A DNA stretch of 64,000 nt from Saprospiraceae bacterium (GTDB lineage: Bacteria; Bacteroidota; Bacteroidia; Chitinophagales; Saprospiraceae). Below are positions 37,728 to 46,894 of this stretch, piece after piece. The translations under genes and the position numbers were made by a program. The stretch spans positions 1 through 64,000 of the forward strand of contig JADJNF010000003.1 in the NCBI GenBank assembly GCA_016714445.1, read 5' to 3'. Every line of letters starts with the position of its first letter. The first letter of the stretch is position 1. The notes beneath the pieces are model-generated. The model saw nothing but the letters and a program-made list of their open reading frames with translations, had not been told where the DNA came from and searched no databases.

Positions 37728-38318
37728 TTAAAGTTCAACACTTTCATCTTCCCACTGACAGGCCAGCTCAGGATTTACACCTTTGACTCCTTTGAAATGG
37801 TTAATGATATATTTCATATCGACAGCATAAACTCCGGTAGTATAAAAAGGTTCACTGAAGTCAACTATTTTGTGTCCAAAATCAAACTTCACCAAAATAA
37901 TCGGTACCTGAGCTTTGTCCGCTATATAATAAAAGCCGGATTTGAATTTTTGTACTCGTTTTCGTGTACCTTCCGGTGCAAGTGCAAAAGCCAGCTTATC
38001 ATATTGACCATATAATCTGACCATGTTATCCACAAAATTGGTACTTTTTTTACGATCTACTGGTATCCCTCCCAACCATCTGAAAAACCAACCATATGGC
38101 CATTTAAAAAGTGAATCTTTACCCACATAATTGACCGCAATAGGCATGGCAAATTTCAGCATGATTCCCAGTGGAAAATCCCAGTTGGACGTGTGTGGGT
38201 ATACAGCGTATACTTTTTTAGGTATCAACTCAGGGTTTGGTCCTGTCACACGGAATCCCCAGATTTTTAATATCAGGCGGCAGATAAGTTTAAGCATGTC
38301 TTTGATTTTAGTGTACAA
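37728..38318 (-). CDS. PlsC-like 1-acylglycerol-3-phosphate acyltransferase family protein
   Basis: 196 residues. Acyltransferase signatures: PHTSNWDF (the HX4D catalytic motif), FRWLGGIPVDRKKS (the acceptor-binding G-I-P-V-D/F-I-x-R block) and APEGTRKR (EGTR motif). The substrate is probably a lysophospholipid or related acyl acceptor; the group is a divergent, short branch of the PlsC family common in Bacteroidota. One N-terminal membrane-associating segment (LICRLILKIWGFRV). An in-frame Met at codon 8 is an alternative start. It may be cotranscribed with the T9SS gene downstream. Confidence 0.87.
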   Translation of the reverse strand: MYTKIKDMLKLICRLILKIWGFRVTGPNPELIPKKVYAVYPHTSNWDFPLGIMLKFAMPIAVNYVGKDSLFKWPYGWFFRWLGGIPVDRKKSTNFVDNMVRLYGQYDKLAFALAPEGTRKRVQKFKSGFYYIADKAQVPIILVKFDFGHKIVDFSEPFYTTGVYAVDMKYIINHFKGVKGVNPELACQWEDESVEL

Positions 38319-38419
38319 AAATGATACTATTTTATGAAAAAGAGATTTTCAGGTATTATTTTTTGTACATATCCGGCATATACTACTAGAAAACAATCAT
38401 TATTGTAATAATTAAAAAG

Positions 38420-38455
38420 AAAAAGGCTTCCTCCGGACAAAGAGAAAGCCTTTTT
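38420..38455 (-). terminator. Intrinsic terminator of the metalloprotease gene
   Basis: AAAAAGGCTT (38420-38429) pairs with AAGCCTTTTT (38446-38455). On the minus strand it follows the stop at 38474 by about 18 bases and is trailed by a T-rich stretch. Confidence 0.75.
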
Positions 38456-38473
38456 AAACTCAAAAATGGTATC

Positions 38474-41400
38474 TTAATTCTTTATTAATCTTTCTGTATA
38501 TACATTCTCTTCGGTCTCCACCCTCACAAAGTAAAGCCCATTATGTAGTGTCGATATATCAATGGATTCAATGTTTTCTGAATTCAGGCTCATTACCAAT
38601 TGACCTGCAATATTGTATATGTTCACTCGTCTTACGTCTTCATCGGATTGGACTTTGATCATATTGTTTGCAGGATTTGGGGAAATCTGAATACCTGTTG
38701 CCAAACTTTCATTTTCAATGATCTCATTTTCAGAAACGATGACTATTGGATTTTCAAAACTTCCACTTCCTGTGCCGGCACGAATCACTACAGCATCGAT
38801 ATATACTTCATCGTCATTTTCTGATGCATCACATTGGAATCTGAATTTGGAAGCACTACTGAATGATCCTGTTAAAGTGACTGTTGCAGTGTATAATTGA
38901 TTGTTGAAAAAGCCTGTACCACTTACAAATGTTCCTACATTGCTCCACGTAGAACCATTAAAGTACATCACCCAAAAATCTTCACCTGCTTCCATACCAT
39001 TGGCTCGGAATTTAAATTCTATCTGAACGGTATTATAAGCAGTAAGGTTATAATTTGGTGATGACATGCCTGATTGTTCTGCTGAATTATCTCTTAGTCT
39101 GATGGAGTAGGTGCCTTCCGGCGACAAAGGACCGTCATATCGATAACAATCACTTCCACCATCGATCCAGCCATCCCAGCCTGTTTCGAAATAATGTCCT
39201 GAAATAGTGGTAACACTGCCGCCTGTATTACAAGCCGGGCATGGTCCACCACAATCTACGCCTGTCTCCTGGCCATTTTGAATACCGTCAGTACAAGTAG
39301 GAGGGCAAACAGGACAAGTAGGTCCACCACAATCTACCCCGGTTTCCTGACCATTTTTGACTCCGTCAGTACAAGTTGGAAGGCAAGAAGGACAAGTCGG
39401 TCCACCACAATCCACGCCGGTTTCCTGCCCGTTTTTGACTCCGTCAGTACAAGTTGGAAGGCAAGACGGACATGTCGGTCCACCACAATCCACACCTGTT
39501 TCCTGGCCATTTTGAATACCGTCAGTACAAGTAGGAGGGCAAGATGGACAAGTTGGTCCACCACAGTCCACACCTGTTTCCTGACCGTTTTTGACTCCGT
39601 CTGTGCAAGTAGGAGGGCAAGATGGGCAAGTCGGCCCACCACAATCTACGCCGGTTTCCTGTCCATTTTTGACTCCGTCTGTGCAAGTAGGAGGGCAAAC
39701 AGGACAAGTTGGTCCACCACAATCTATCCCGGTTTCCTGACCGTTTTTAACTCCGTCAGTACATGTGGATTGAGTATTGGTTTTATATCCAATTATAATT
39801 ATAGCATCAATATAAACCACATCTGTATTATCGCTGGCATCAGCCTGAAATCTAATTCGACCAGCGGATGAAAGAGGTCCGTTTAGCTTAATTTTTCTGG
39901 TGTATGTCACATTGTTTGCAAAATTTACAGGGAAAGTAAAGGCACTTACTGTATTCCATGTTGTTCCGTTATAATACCTGAGCCAGAAATCTTCATTGGT
40001 TTCAAAACTGGTACTTCTGAATTTAAATTCTACAGTAACAGAATCAAACTGACTCATATTATATACAGGTGAAGTCATAGAAGAAAATTCACCATCATTG
40101 TCCCTGAGTTGAATTGAAAAAGAACCTTCAGGAGAGCTGCTGGTATTCACACGGGCACAATCTACACCTCCATCTGTCCAGCCATCCCATCCCGTCTCAA
40201 AATAGTGACCCGCCAATGTTGTAATCTGAACATCATTGTTTGGTGGACAAGCCGGACAAGTAGGCCCGCCACAATCTATACCTGTTTCCTGGCCATTTTG
40301 TATACCATCTGTACATGATGGACCTTGAGCACCACTCTGGGTCAACACATAAGTACGGTTGATACCACTACCACTTACGGTAATCGTTGCTGTTCTTGCA
40401 GACGTGCTTGTATTCGCTGTGTATGAAACGGTAAGATTTCCGTTGTTGCTACCACTTGCCGGTGTAACAGTACACCAGGTGGTTGCACTGGAAGTTGCCG
40501 TCCAGCTTATGTTGGATGTCACGCCTACGGTATTACTTCCCGCAGCGGATGTAGCTGTTGCTGTAGCAGCACTTAAAGTTAATGTCGGTGTGTTGCCACT
40601 TTGCGTCAAAACATAAGTACGGTTGATACCACTACCACTTACGGTAATCGTCGCCGTTCTTGCAGACGTGCTTGTATTGGCAGTATAAGAAACGGTAAGA
40701 TTTCCGTTGTTGCTGCCACTTGCCGGTGTAACAGTACACCAGGTGGTTGCATTGGATGTTGCCGTCCAGCTTATGTTGGATGTCACGCCTACGGTATTAC
40801 TTCCCGCAGCGGATGTAGCTGTTGCTGTACCAGCACTTAAAGTTAATGTCGGTGTGTTGCCGCTTTGGGTCAACACATAAGTCCGGTTGATACCACTACC
40901 ACTTACAGTAATCGTCGCCATTCTTGCAGACGTGCTTGTATTGGCAGTGTAAGAAACGGTCAGATTTCCGTTGTTGCTTCCACTTGCCGGTGTAACAGTA
41001 CACCATGTGGTTGCATTGGAAGATGCCGTCCAGCTAACGTTAGAAGTAACTCCTACCGTGGCATTTCCGGCTGCTGAAGATACAGATGCTGCACTTGTAC
41101 TTAATGTCAGATTTGAAGAAGTGCCCGATGCACAAAATGATTTTGTTTCTGTTGCGCCAAACTGACCACCTGTGATCAATGTAGCTGTACCTTGTTTTAT
41201 ATTATAATATCCACTTCCATATGCACAGCAGATACCATCGCCGTAGCCATCAATTATATTAAAAGTATAACATGCTGAAGGCAGACAAAGACTGATGGTA
41301 TTTAATGTATTTGGAGTATTGTATGGTCCACCTGAGTATAGAATAGCTCCTGCACTGTTTTTAATATTCCAGGTCGTTTCAGTAGGATAATTATCTGTTC

Positions 41401-42763
41401 GTATTTCGAGAGAAAGTACATTTTCTGTACATTGATTGCCACCGCCACCACCGCCACTACATGCCTGAAGACAAGTAGCTGTAGTCACTTCAGATCTGAT
41501 GACATTTCCTGGTTGTACGCCAAAGCCATTGCTGAAATTTATTCCCGAGCTGGTCAGATGACAGTATGACATGATGGTTCCACCAACTGTTGCGGGTGGA
41601 TTGCCTGGATTAGCACATCCTCCTTCAGTGGTATAACAACCGTCTATCGCTGTATTATTCCCATTCCAGACACAGGCGTGTGTATGCTGAGATCCGAATA
41701 AGTGACCAAATTCATGCGCGCATACTTCTACGGTCCAGCTGTAGGTAGGCACGTTTGAGTAGGAACTTTGAATACCTGCGTAACCCATGCTGTAATCGGG
41801 ATTTGATCTGCAAAGCCCATCCACATATGCTACACCGCCACTTGCTTTGTATGAAAGCAATTGTGCCAGATCACCATTAAATCCTTGTCTGTTGGCTGTA
41901 AAAGCATTCAGCATATTAATGGACGAAGTGGAATTGTACGGACTTTGTTGTGTCCAGACGACTATTTCTGACACCACTGTATTGATTTGTTCATTGGCGT
42001 ACAGCGTACTTACCTGATTGAATATACCTGTGACATAATTGGTCACAGCTGTAGTCGTGCTGCCTTTGTTTACATAAATATCATAATCCACTTCCAGATA
42101 TAATCTAACACAATCTGAAAGCGCTCTTGACCCTGTATTGGTGCCGTTGAGCTGATCGGTGGTATATTCTGTTTCTTTATCTTTGGCCTGACAATCAAAA
42201 TTAAATTTTTCAGAAATCTGATCATCCTGATATAAAATATGTTCAGGCGAATTTTCCAGTTTTCCAATCACAAGATTTCCGGTAGCAGATGGATGAGATA
42301 TAAATCCCATGATCTGATCATCAAATATGGATATAGCAGCTATACTTCTTTCCTGACCTTTGATGATACCGCGATAATGTTTTCCGGTATTGACTTCTAC
42401 GATTTGCATCGATGGAGCAGTCTTCACGGTAAATCCTTCTGCAAATGGTTGAACTTCTACCAATTCCAGGGTAAGATCACTTCTTCCCTCCTGCGGAATG
42501 GTCAGACTGATAAAATTTGATTTTTCTTTCCTGAACTTCTTCAAACCTTCCCGATCTATGTCCAGGATGCTGTATGATTCAATTTCTTTGGGAATATTGA
42601 CATCATTCCTTGTTTTTGAAATTTTAAATAACTCAACAGGTAAGGATTTTTGGGATTTTTTTGCTTCCTGTATCAACAGGTTAGGTTTTAAACTATTTTG
42701 CTGAGCTGATATGGTCAAAAAGGTAGTAAGAACCACAAATACACTAACAAAAAACTTTTTCAT
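38474..42763 (-). CDS. Large secreted zinc metalloprotease with BACON-like, Cys-rich repeats and T9SS tail
   Basis: 1429 residues with a signal peptide (about 1-20). A propeptide-like region is followed by a reprolysin/M12-type protease domain (about 210-430) with zinc motif HEFGHLFGSQH (about 348-358), and its Met-turn-like segment IMSYCH. A Cys-containing domain (about 440-545) comes next, then three near-identical BACON-like Ig domains (about 551-814), one 26-residue Cys repeat, a jelly-roll-like domain (841-990), seven tandem Cys repeats of type CTDGxxNGQETGxDCGGPTCPxC (about 998-1178), a second jelly-roll (1181-1338), and a type A sorting domain (IQISPNPANN...RLIKN). Predicted surface or secreted protease acting on extracellular protein. 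Monocistronic. Confidence 0.9.
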   Translation of the reverse strand: MKKFFVSVFVVLTTFLTISAQQNSLKPNLLIQEAKKSQKSLPVELFKISKTRNDVNIPKEIESYSILDIDREGLKKFRKEKSNFISLTIPQEGRSDLTLELVEVQPFAEGFTVKTAPSMQIVEVNTGKHYRGIIKGQERSIAAISIFDDQIMGFISHPSATGNLVIGKLENSPEHILYQDDQISEKFNFDCQAKDKETEYTTDQLNGTNTGSRALSDCVRLYLEVDYDIYVNKGSTTTAVTNYVTGIFNQVSTLYANEQINTVVSEIVVWTQQSPYNSTSSINMLNAFTANRQGFNGDLAQLLSYKASGGVAYVDGLCRSNPDYSMGYAGIQSSYSNVPTYSWTVEVCAHEFGHLFGSQHTHACVWNGNNTAIDGCYTTEGGCANPGNPPATVGGTIMSYCHLTSSGINFSNGFGVQPGNVIRSEVTTATCLQACSGGGGGGNQCTENVLSLEIRTDNYPTETTWNIKNSAGAILYSGGPYNTPNTLNTISLCLPSACYTFNIIDGYGDGICCAYGSGYYNIKQGTATLITGGQFGATETKSFCASGTSSNLTLSTSAASVSSAAGNATVGVTSNVSWTASSNATTWCTVTPASGSNNGNLTVSYTANTSTSARMATITVSGSGINRTYVLTQSGNTPTLTLSAGTATATSAAGSNTVGVTSNISWTATSNATTWCTVTPASGSNNGNLTVSYTANTSTSARTATITVSGSGINRTYVLTQSGNTPTLTLSAATATATSAAGSNTVGVTSNISWTATSSATTWCTVTPASGSNNGNLTVSYTANTSTSARTATITVSGSGINRTYVLTQSGAQGPSCTDGIQNGQETGIDCGGPTCPACPPNNDVQITTLAGHYFETGWDGWTDGGVDCARVNTSSSPEGSFSIQLRDNDGEFSSMTSPVYNMSQFDSVTVEFKFRSTSFETNEDFWLRYYNGTTWNTVSAFTFPVNFANNVTYTRKIKLNGPLSSAGRIRFQADASDNTDVVYIDAIIIIGYKTNTQSTCTDGVKNGQETGIDCGGPTCPVCPPTCTDGVKNGQETGVDCGGPTCPSCPPTCTDGVKNGQETGVDCGGPTCPSCPPTCTDGIQNGQETGVDCGGPTCPSCLPTCTDGVKNGQETGVDCGGPTCPSCLPTCTDGVKNGQETGVDCGGPTCPVCPPTCTDGIQNGQETGVDCGGPCPACNTGGSVTTISGHYFETGWDGWIDGGSDCYRYDGPLSPEGTYSIRLRDNSAEQSGMSSPNYNLTAYNTVQIEFKFRANGMEAGEDFWVMYFNGSTWSNVGTFVSGTGFFNNQLYTATVTLTGSFSSASKFRFQCDASENDDEVYIDAVVIRAGTGSGSFENPIVIVSENEIIENESLATGIQISPNPANNMIKVQSDEDVRRVNIYNIAGQLVMSLNSENIESIDISTLHNGLYFVRVETEENVYTERLIKN
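39228..39770 (-). repeat. Seven tandem 78-bp Cys-rich coding repeats
   Basis: Each unit encodes 26 residues (TCTDGVKNGQETGVDCGG followed by PTCPxCxP). Units are near identical in DNA, the differences being VK/IQ, I/V and the Cys-flanking residues. An eighth unit stands apart at about 40245-40320. Such arrays change copy number by recombination and are prone to misassembly. Confidence 0.9.
40321..41110 (-). repeat. Three tandem BACON-like coding repeats
   Basis: Units of about 260 bases encode TSAAGSNTVGVTSNISWTA..., WCTVTPASGSNNGNLTVSY and the INRTYVLTQSG end. The three are almost identical at DNA level, the outermost (5') unit being the most diverged. Confidence 0.88.
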
Positions 42764-43206
42764 TTTTAAAATGGTTTTTGGAAGACAAAAGATTTGTCTC
42801 GAAGGTTAAAAAACTGTAAAACGTTTCTCTGATTTAGTAAATACCTGAGGGGGGAATTAGGATTTAGAGATTTGAACCGTATAAAACGTCTGCAATAATA
42901 ACAGCTTTAAACGTACTAATCGTATAAATTTATTACATTTTTATTAAAATAGAGATAAACCCCAACCTGAATTTAATGGTTTATACCCAATAATTGTGCC
43001 TGAATTTAAAATTCGATGGTATTTAAAGAAATAATTTTTTTAAAAATGGTATTCTTTAATTCATTTGAACCTGATAAAAAAGATAGAAGCCACAGGATGA
43101 GATGTTTAATTGATGTAGTATAAAATATGATATAATATTGCTCTCAGAACAATTTGAATGTCAGAATTTATACCGACGAGAATTTATTTTGAGTATAAAG
43201 CTTTTG
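42764..43206. other. 443-base gap between metalloprotease and GldM-like gene
   Basis: No gene. It should contain the protease promoter (minus strand), but no clean TAnnTTTG box was found. Contains the second copy of the 23-base intergenic repeat at 43168-43190, which lies just downstream of the GldM-like gene. Confidence 0.4.
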
Positions 43207-43830
43207 TCATTCTTCGACCATCAATTCTTTGCTGTTGTTGATCCTTTGGTGACCGGAACGAAGATTTTGAACGATGATGTTATTTATAATTATTCTACCC
43301 CCTTTATTAAGTTTTGAGATCACGGTCGTAATCTGTCCATCGAAACTGTCTCCACGCATATTTCCTGAATATATCGCAACACCGTTTAAGTCTGTAATAA
43401 ATACATTGAAGGAATACACCACTGATTTCATCTCTTCAGGATAATCTTTGGGATAATTAAAAGTAAGTTTTCCGAGGCTGCTGATGTCTGACTTCTTTAT
43501 TTTACCCATTTTTTCTCCGACAAAATACGGTGCTACATCAGGAATTTTTTTTACGCTGACGGTTTTAACCTCGACCAGCACTTTTTTATAGTACAACTTT
43601 AATTTCAGGTCTTCCATTTCTACCTGCGGAATAAAGCTGTAAGTACTATCATCTCTTTTAAAAAGACTGCCGGAATTAATTTTCAGATTTATGTCCTCTG
43701 CGGCACAACCATTGAGATGCAGGGCTATTTTATTTTCTACGCCCATGTATATAGTACTGGAGATATCTTTTGAAAAACCAGGCAGATTACTGGTCAAGGC
43801 AAAAAATACTAAAATGAAAATATTTAACAT
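43207..43830 (-). CDS. Secreted protein with GldM C-terminal-like domains
   Basis: 207 residues with a signal peptide (about 1-20, ending FS). The rest resembles the periplasmic beta domains of the T9SS motor protein GldM: YMGVENKIALHLNGCAAEDINLKI, VSVKKIPDVAPYFVGEKMGKIKKSDISSLG, then an immunoglobulin-like strand set with YSFNVFITDLNGV and the IIINNIIVQN ending. It lacks the GldM membrane helix and coiled-coil N-terminus, so it is not the core motor subunit. Its start shares one base with the stop of the VOC gene (TAATG). Confidence 0.6.
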   Translation of the reverse strand: MLNIFILVFFALTSNLPGFSKDISSTIYMGVENKIALHLNGCAAEDINLKINSGSLFKRDDSTYSFIPQVEMEDLKLKLYYKKVLVEVKTVSVKKIPDVAPYFVGEKMGKIKKSDISSLGKLTFNYPKDYPEEMKSVVYSFNVFITDLNGVAIYSGNMRGDSFDGQITTVISKLNKGGRIIINNIIVQNLRSGHQRINNSKELMVEE

Positions 43831-44243
43831 TATTCTTCTGTTTTTTGGTACAACTGATCAAAAATTTCGTCTATAGGTTCCCACAACTCTATTTTGTTTC
43901 CATCGGCATCCATTATGTGTATAAATTTGCCATAATCGTAAGACGCTATTTCGTCACATATAGTTACACCTTCTTCGCGGAGCAACTTTACGAGCTCTTC
44001 CAGATTTTCGACCCGGTAGTTGATCATAAACTCCTTTTCTGATGGGTGGAAATAATCTGTATCTTCTTTGAAAGGACTCCACTGCAGATAGCCTTTTTTG
44101 TCGGGATCTTCATTTTTGCGAAAAGTAAATGCCGCTCCCCACTGGTCCGTGTCAAATCCCAGATGTTTTGCGTACCACGATTTGGTAGCTGCCGGATCTT
44201 TTGTTTTAAAAAAGATGCCTCCTATACCTGTTACCCTTTTCAT
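43830..44243 (-). CDS. VOC-fold (glyoxalase/bleomycin resistance) family protein
   Basis: 137 residues forming one VOC unit made of two beta-alpha-beta-beta-beta modules: GIGGIFFKTKDPAATKSWYAKHLGF in the first and MINYRVENLEELVKLLREEGVTI...GKFIHIMDADGNKIELWEP in the second, with Glu of IELWEP at a metal-ligand position. VOC enzymes handle metal-dependent isomerisations, ring cleavages or fosfomycin-type modifications; the substrate here is not evident. It overlaps both neighbours (4 bases upstream, 1 base downstream), so the three genes form a tightly coupled operon. Confidence 0.85.
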   Translation of the reverse strand: MKRVTGIGGIFFKTKDPAATKSWYAKHLGFDTDQWGAAFTFRKNEDPDKKGYLQWSPFKEDTDYFHPSEKEFMINYRVENLEELVKLLREEGVTICDEIASYDYGKFIHIMDADGNKIELWEPIDEIFDQLYQKTEE

Positions 44244-44797
44244 AACATCCTGTGTTTTATGTGTGGTGGTTCTAGTTGTATATCTGTCATTGCAACAAAT
44301 TTTGTTTTTTTGAGCAAATTGATCAATCTGTCAGGAGAAATTTTATCTATTTCCAATGAAAAATATTTTTCCGGGGTACGTATGATGAACTGTGGTTTAT
44401 TTTCCTGAATGATTTCTTTTGGCATAAGGTATTTGCTTGCGGTGTGGTCCGAGACACCCATGTTTTTCAATAATGTAAACAGAGATAAACTATAGGGTGA
44501 GATGATGTCCTGCTGTTTTTTAATCTCCATCCTGGTGATAGTCTTTTCGGGGATGAGCACCAGGAAGTTTTTGTACATATTTCTACAATATACCCCGAGG
44601 CCTTCATTGAAGAAAGCCAGTGATGCCATAAATTTTTCATCTGCACCATCGGATTGCGGGTCAGTAAAGGAGAAACCTCCCAATCCTTTTTGAAAACCTG
44701 TGAGCCAGAATTTTTCTACAGACTTGCCTCCGCAAAAATGATTTATCTCTGCATTGATTTTGTGTTTGGATGAATGGGTCAGATCGATTACTTTCAT
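44240..44797 (-). CDS. Hypothetical protein, first gene of a three-gene operon
   Basis: 185 residues, soluble, no signal peptide, no recognised family. Visible features are a Cys-Gly-Gly near the N-terminus (NHFCGGKS), a central FNEGLGVYCRNMYKNFLVLIPEKTITR segment and a charged C-terminus rich in Lys and Pro. Its stop overlaps the VOC start by 4 bases (ATGA arrangement), so production of the two is coupled. Nothing else can be said safely. Confidence 0.65.
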   Translation of the reverse strand: MKVIDLTHSSKHKINAEINHFCGGKSVEKFWLTGFQKGLGGFSFTDPQSDGADEKFMASLAFFNEGLGVYCRNMYKNFLVLIPEKTITRMEIKKQQDIISPYSLSLFTLLKNMGVSDHTASKYLMPKEIIQENKPQFIIRTPEKYFSLEIDKISPDRLINLLKKTKFVAMTDIQLEPPHIKHRML

Positions 44798-44954
44798 TAA
44801 CGGTTGTAAATGTTGTATGTATTTCTAAAAACACCGGATAGATGCAGGATGTTTTGTGGATCGGTTTTTATCATGATTTTGGTGGGAAGATAAGCCATTG
44901 TTTTACCAATAGGCTGCTGCAAATGATGAAGTATTTATGATTGATGTGTGTCTA

Positions 44955-45875
44955 TTATTTCATCACTATTTTGGCTGTTTCGGGTGCAATTCCTATTTTG
45001 GCGATTGATCCGCTGTTGAATTTCAGAAAGTCTGTTTCTATACCGTCACTAAATATAACTCCACCGGAAGGCATTAGGGATTCAATGGTCAGGCTATTTT
45101 GATTACTGATTACACCTGCATTTATTCCTGTTTGTGTCCTGATGCTCTTAAAAGGTTCTCTTACCACAAAAAGCAATTCATTATCTTTCAGTTCTGGTCG
45201 TTTGGGGATTAGATCTTTTTCAAACATATTGGTTACACCATAAGCCATATTAAAAACTGAACTTAACCAACCTGTCGAACCAGCCGATGTTGAAACGATA
45301 AGCCCACTGGAGGAATGTTCTTCCATGTTTTGATTGAATGATATTTTGTATCGGGCTGAAATATGAGATGATGCTCCTATAAAAAGGTCATTAAAAGCCA
45401 AAAGTCTTTGTCCGTCATTCAGCATAGCCTCTGCAAACCGCATGGTTTTTGACTGAACCTTATCGTCAAGGACATTTTCAACTCCCAAAATGAAATCTGA
45501 CGTATCAAAGGGCAGGAGTACCCCGTCATATCTGTTTTTATCCGGATTGACAGCGATTATAGGACAACCTTTGGCATATTTCGCAGTGTTTGCTACAAGT
45601 CCATCCTGACCGATAACAATGATCAGGTTTTTTTCAGAAAAAAGGAACGAAGGGAGATAAATCCGTTCAACTGTTTTATTTTTTATTACACTTGAAAGTT
45701 GCGTTTGTAATGAGATTAAAGACATTTGAAAGATTTCATGTTCTGACTCATAGTCATCAAAATTGCCACCAAAGCTTTCAATGTAAAATTTGGCCTGGGC
45801 CTTTGTATTGAAACGTTCAATCAAAGATTCGAGCCTGGTTTTGTTTTTGACAATTATGGCATATTCGATGCTCAT
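44955..45875 (-). CDS. NAD kinase-like protein (NAD/diacylglycerol kinase superfamily)
   Basis: 306 residues with the NADK fold: the GGDG loop is present as GQDGLV (about residues 88-93) with the catalytic Asp kept but the second Gly replaced by Gln. Later come NDLFIG (substrate-binding NE/ND motif) and SSGLIVSTSAGSTGWLSS, the conserved substrate loop, and VIFSDGIETDFL near the end. True NAD kinases have GGDGT and use NAD plus ATP; the altered loop may mean a different substrate. Nine bases separate it from the SPFH gene upstream, which it follows in one operon. Confidence 0.8.
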   Translation of the reverse strand: MSIEYAIIVKNKTRLESLIERFNTKAQAKFYIESFGGNFDDYESEHEIFQMSLISLQTQLSSVIKNKTVERIYLPSFLFSEKNLIIVIGQDGLVANTAKYAKGCPIIAVNPDKNRYDGVLLPFDTSDFILGVENVLDDKVQSKTMRFAEAMLNDGQRLLAFNDLFIGASSHISARYKISFNQNMEEHSSSGLIVSTSAGSTGWLSSVFNMAYGVTNMFEKDLIPKRPELKDNELLFVVREPFKSIRTQTGINAGVISNQNSLTIESLMPSGGVIFSDGIETDFLKFNSGSIAKIGIAPETAKIVMK

Positions 45876-45883
45876 AAGTTACT

Positions 45884-46894
45884 TTATCTGTTTTCGTTCA
45901 GCAATGAATCCAATAATTCAGGGCTTATATTCAAATTGCCGATTTTGCCGGCATTCTCTGCCAGCTCTCTGAAAGCAAGTGAAATATTCAATTTCGGATC
46001 AGGATTATTTTGCAGTGCTGTCAATGTTTTCCAATCCATATCTTTGTATGGTTTGAGTGTTGTTTCTATCACATAACCCTGAGTTTCTGCTTCTTTTTTA
46101 TCATTTGTTGTTTTTTGTTCTATAAGCTGTTTTCGTTGATTCTCCACAGCGATATCGGCGGCCAGTTTCATTTCCCGAAGTTTCCGGTCGTTGTCTGCCT
46201 TTTGAACTTCGGATTCCATTTTCTTTTCTGCGATTTGTTTTTGTTTTTCTTCCACCGCTATTTCTGTGTTGAGTTCTGTTTCTTTGATGATTCTTTCCTG
46301 TTCGACAGCAAAGTTGCGGCGTTCATATATCGCATGGTCAGCTTCTTGCTGCAATTTTTCTCTTGTTTCGGTTTCCAATGCTCTGGACATTTCCGGTGTT
46401 GCTTTCACCCCTAATATATTTGCTCCCAGTATTTCTATGCCCAACATTGTGATAGCCTGTGATGATTTTAGTCCTTCCAAAATCCTTAGCTCAATAGATT
46501 TTGCTGAACGAATCGCATCTTTCAGTTTTATTTCGTGGATAAATGAAGATGTGGCTGTCTGGGCTTCGTTTATTATTCTCTGGTTTAGTTTTTCGATATC
46601 ATTTTTTTTATATTGGCCATTGTCACCTACTGTAAAATCCAAAATGTCTGCGAGGGTTTTGGGGTTACTGATCTTGTAACTTATTTGTCCCTGAATGTTA
46701 ACAGTTTGATAGTCGTTGGTAGATTCGTTAAATATGAAGGGCAAGTCATTACTGCCCATCGGAATGGCTGCAATCGAACTATTGGGTGCAAAATAAAAAA
46801 ATGATAGTCCCCGACCTTCCCTTTTGATGTTGCCGTTCTTGAAATGAAGCACGTAGGTCATTGAGTCAAATTTGATGTGTTTTATTCCGAACAT
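45884..46894 (-). CDS. SPFH/Band 7 domain protein without membrane anchor
   Basis: 336 residues. The SPFH (stomatin/prohibitin/flotillin) domain covers about 1-180 (VNIQGQISYKISNP, QRIINEAQTATSSFIHEIKLKDAIRS, GIEILGANILGVKATPEM). A long Glu/Lys/Gln-rich coiled coil (about 185-275) follows, then a short C-terminal domain (MDWKTLTALQNNPDPKLNISLAFRELAENA). The usual N-terminal membrane hairpin is missing, so it probably assembles on other proteins or membranes peripherally. Cotranscribed with the NAD kinase-like gene. Confidence 0.87.
   Translation of the reverse strand: MFGIKHIKFDSMTYVLHFKNGNIKREGRGLSFFYFAPNSSIAAIPMGSNDLPFIFNESTNDYQTVNIQGQISYKISNPKTLADILDFTVGDNGQYKKNDIEKLNQRIINEAQTATSSFIHEIKLKDAIRSAKSIELRILEGLKSSQAITMLGIEILGANILGVKATPEMSRALETETREKLQQEADHAIYERRNFAVEQERIIKETELNTEIAVEEKQKQIAEKKMESEVQKADNDRKLREMKLAADIAVENQRKQLIEQKTTNDKKEAETQGYVIETTLKPYKDMDWKTLTALQNNPDPKLNISLAFRELAENAGKIGNLNISPELLDSLLNENR

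Noticed and set aside
38600..41165. Several plus-strand open frames across the metalloprotease, some more than 190 codons
   Set aside because: They are antisense shadows of the tandem repeats, which keep a second frame open by periodicity.
43207..43830. GldM itself
   Set aside because: Too short, has a cleavable signal instead of a membrane helix, and lacks gldK/L/N neighbours; only the C-terminal domains are similar.
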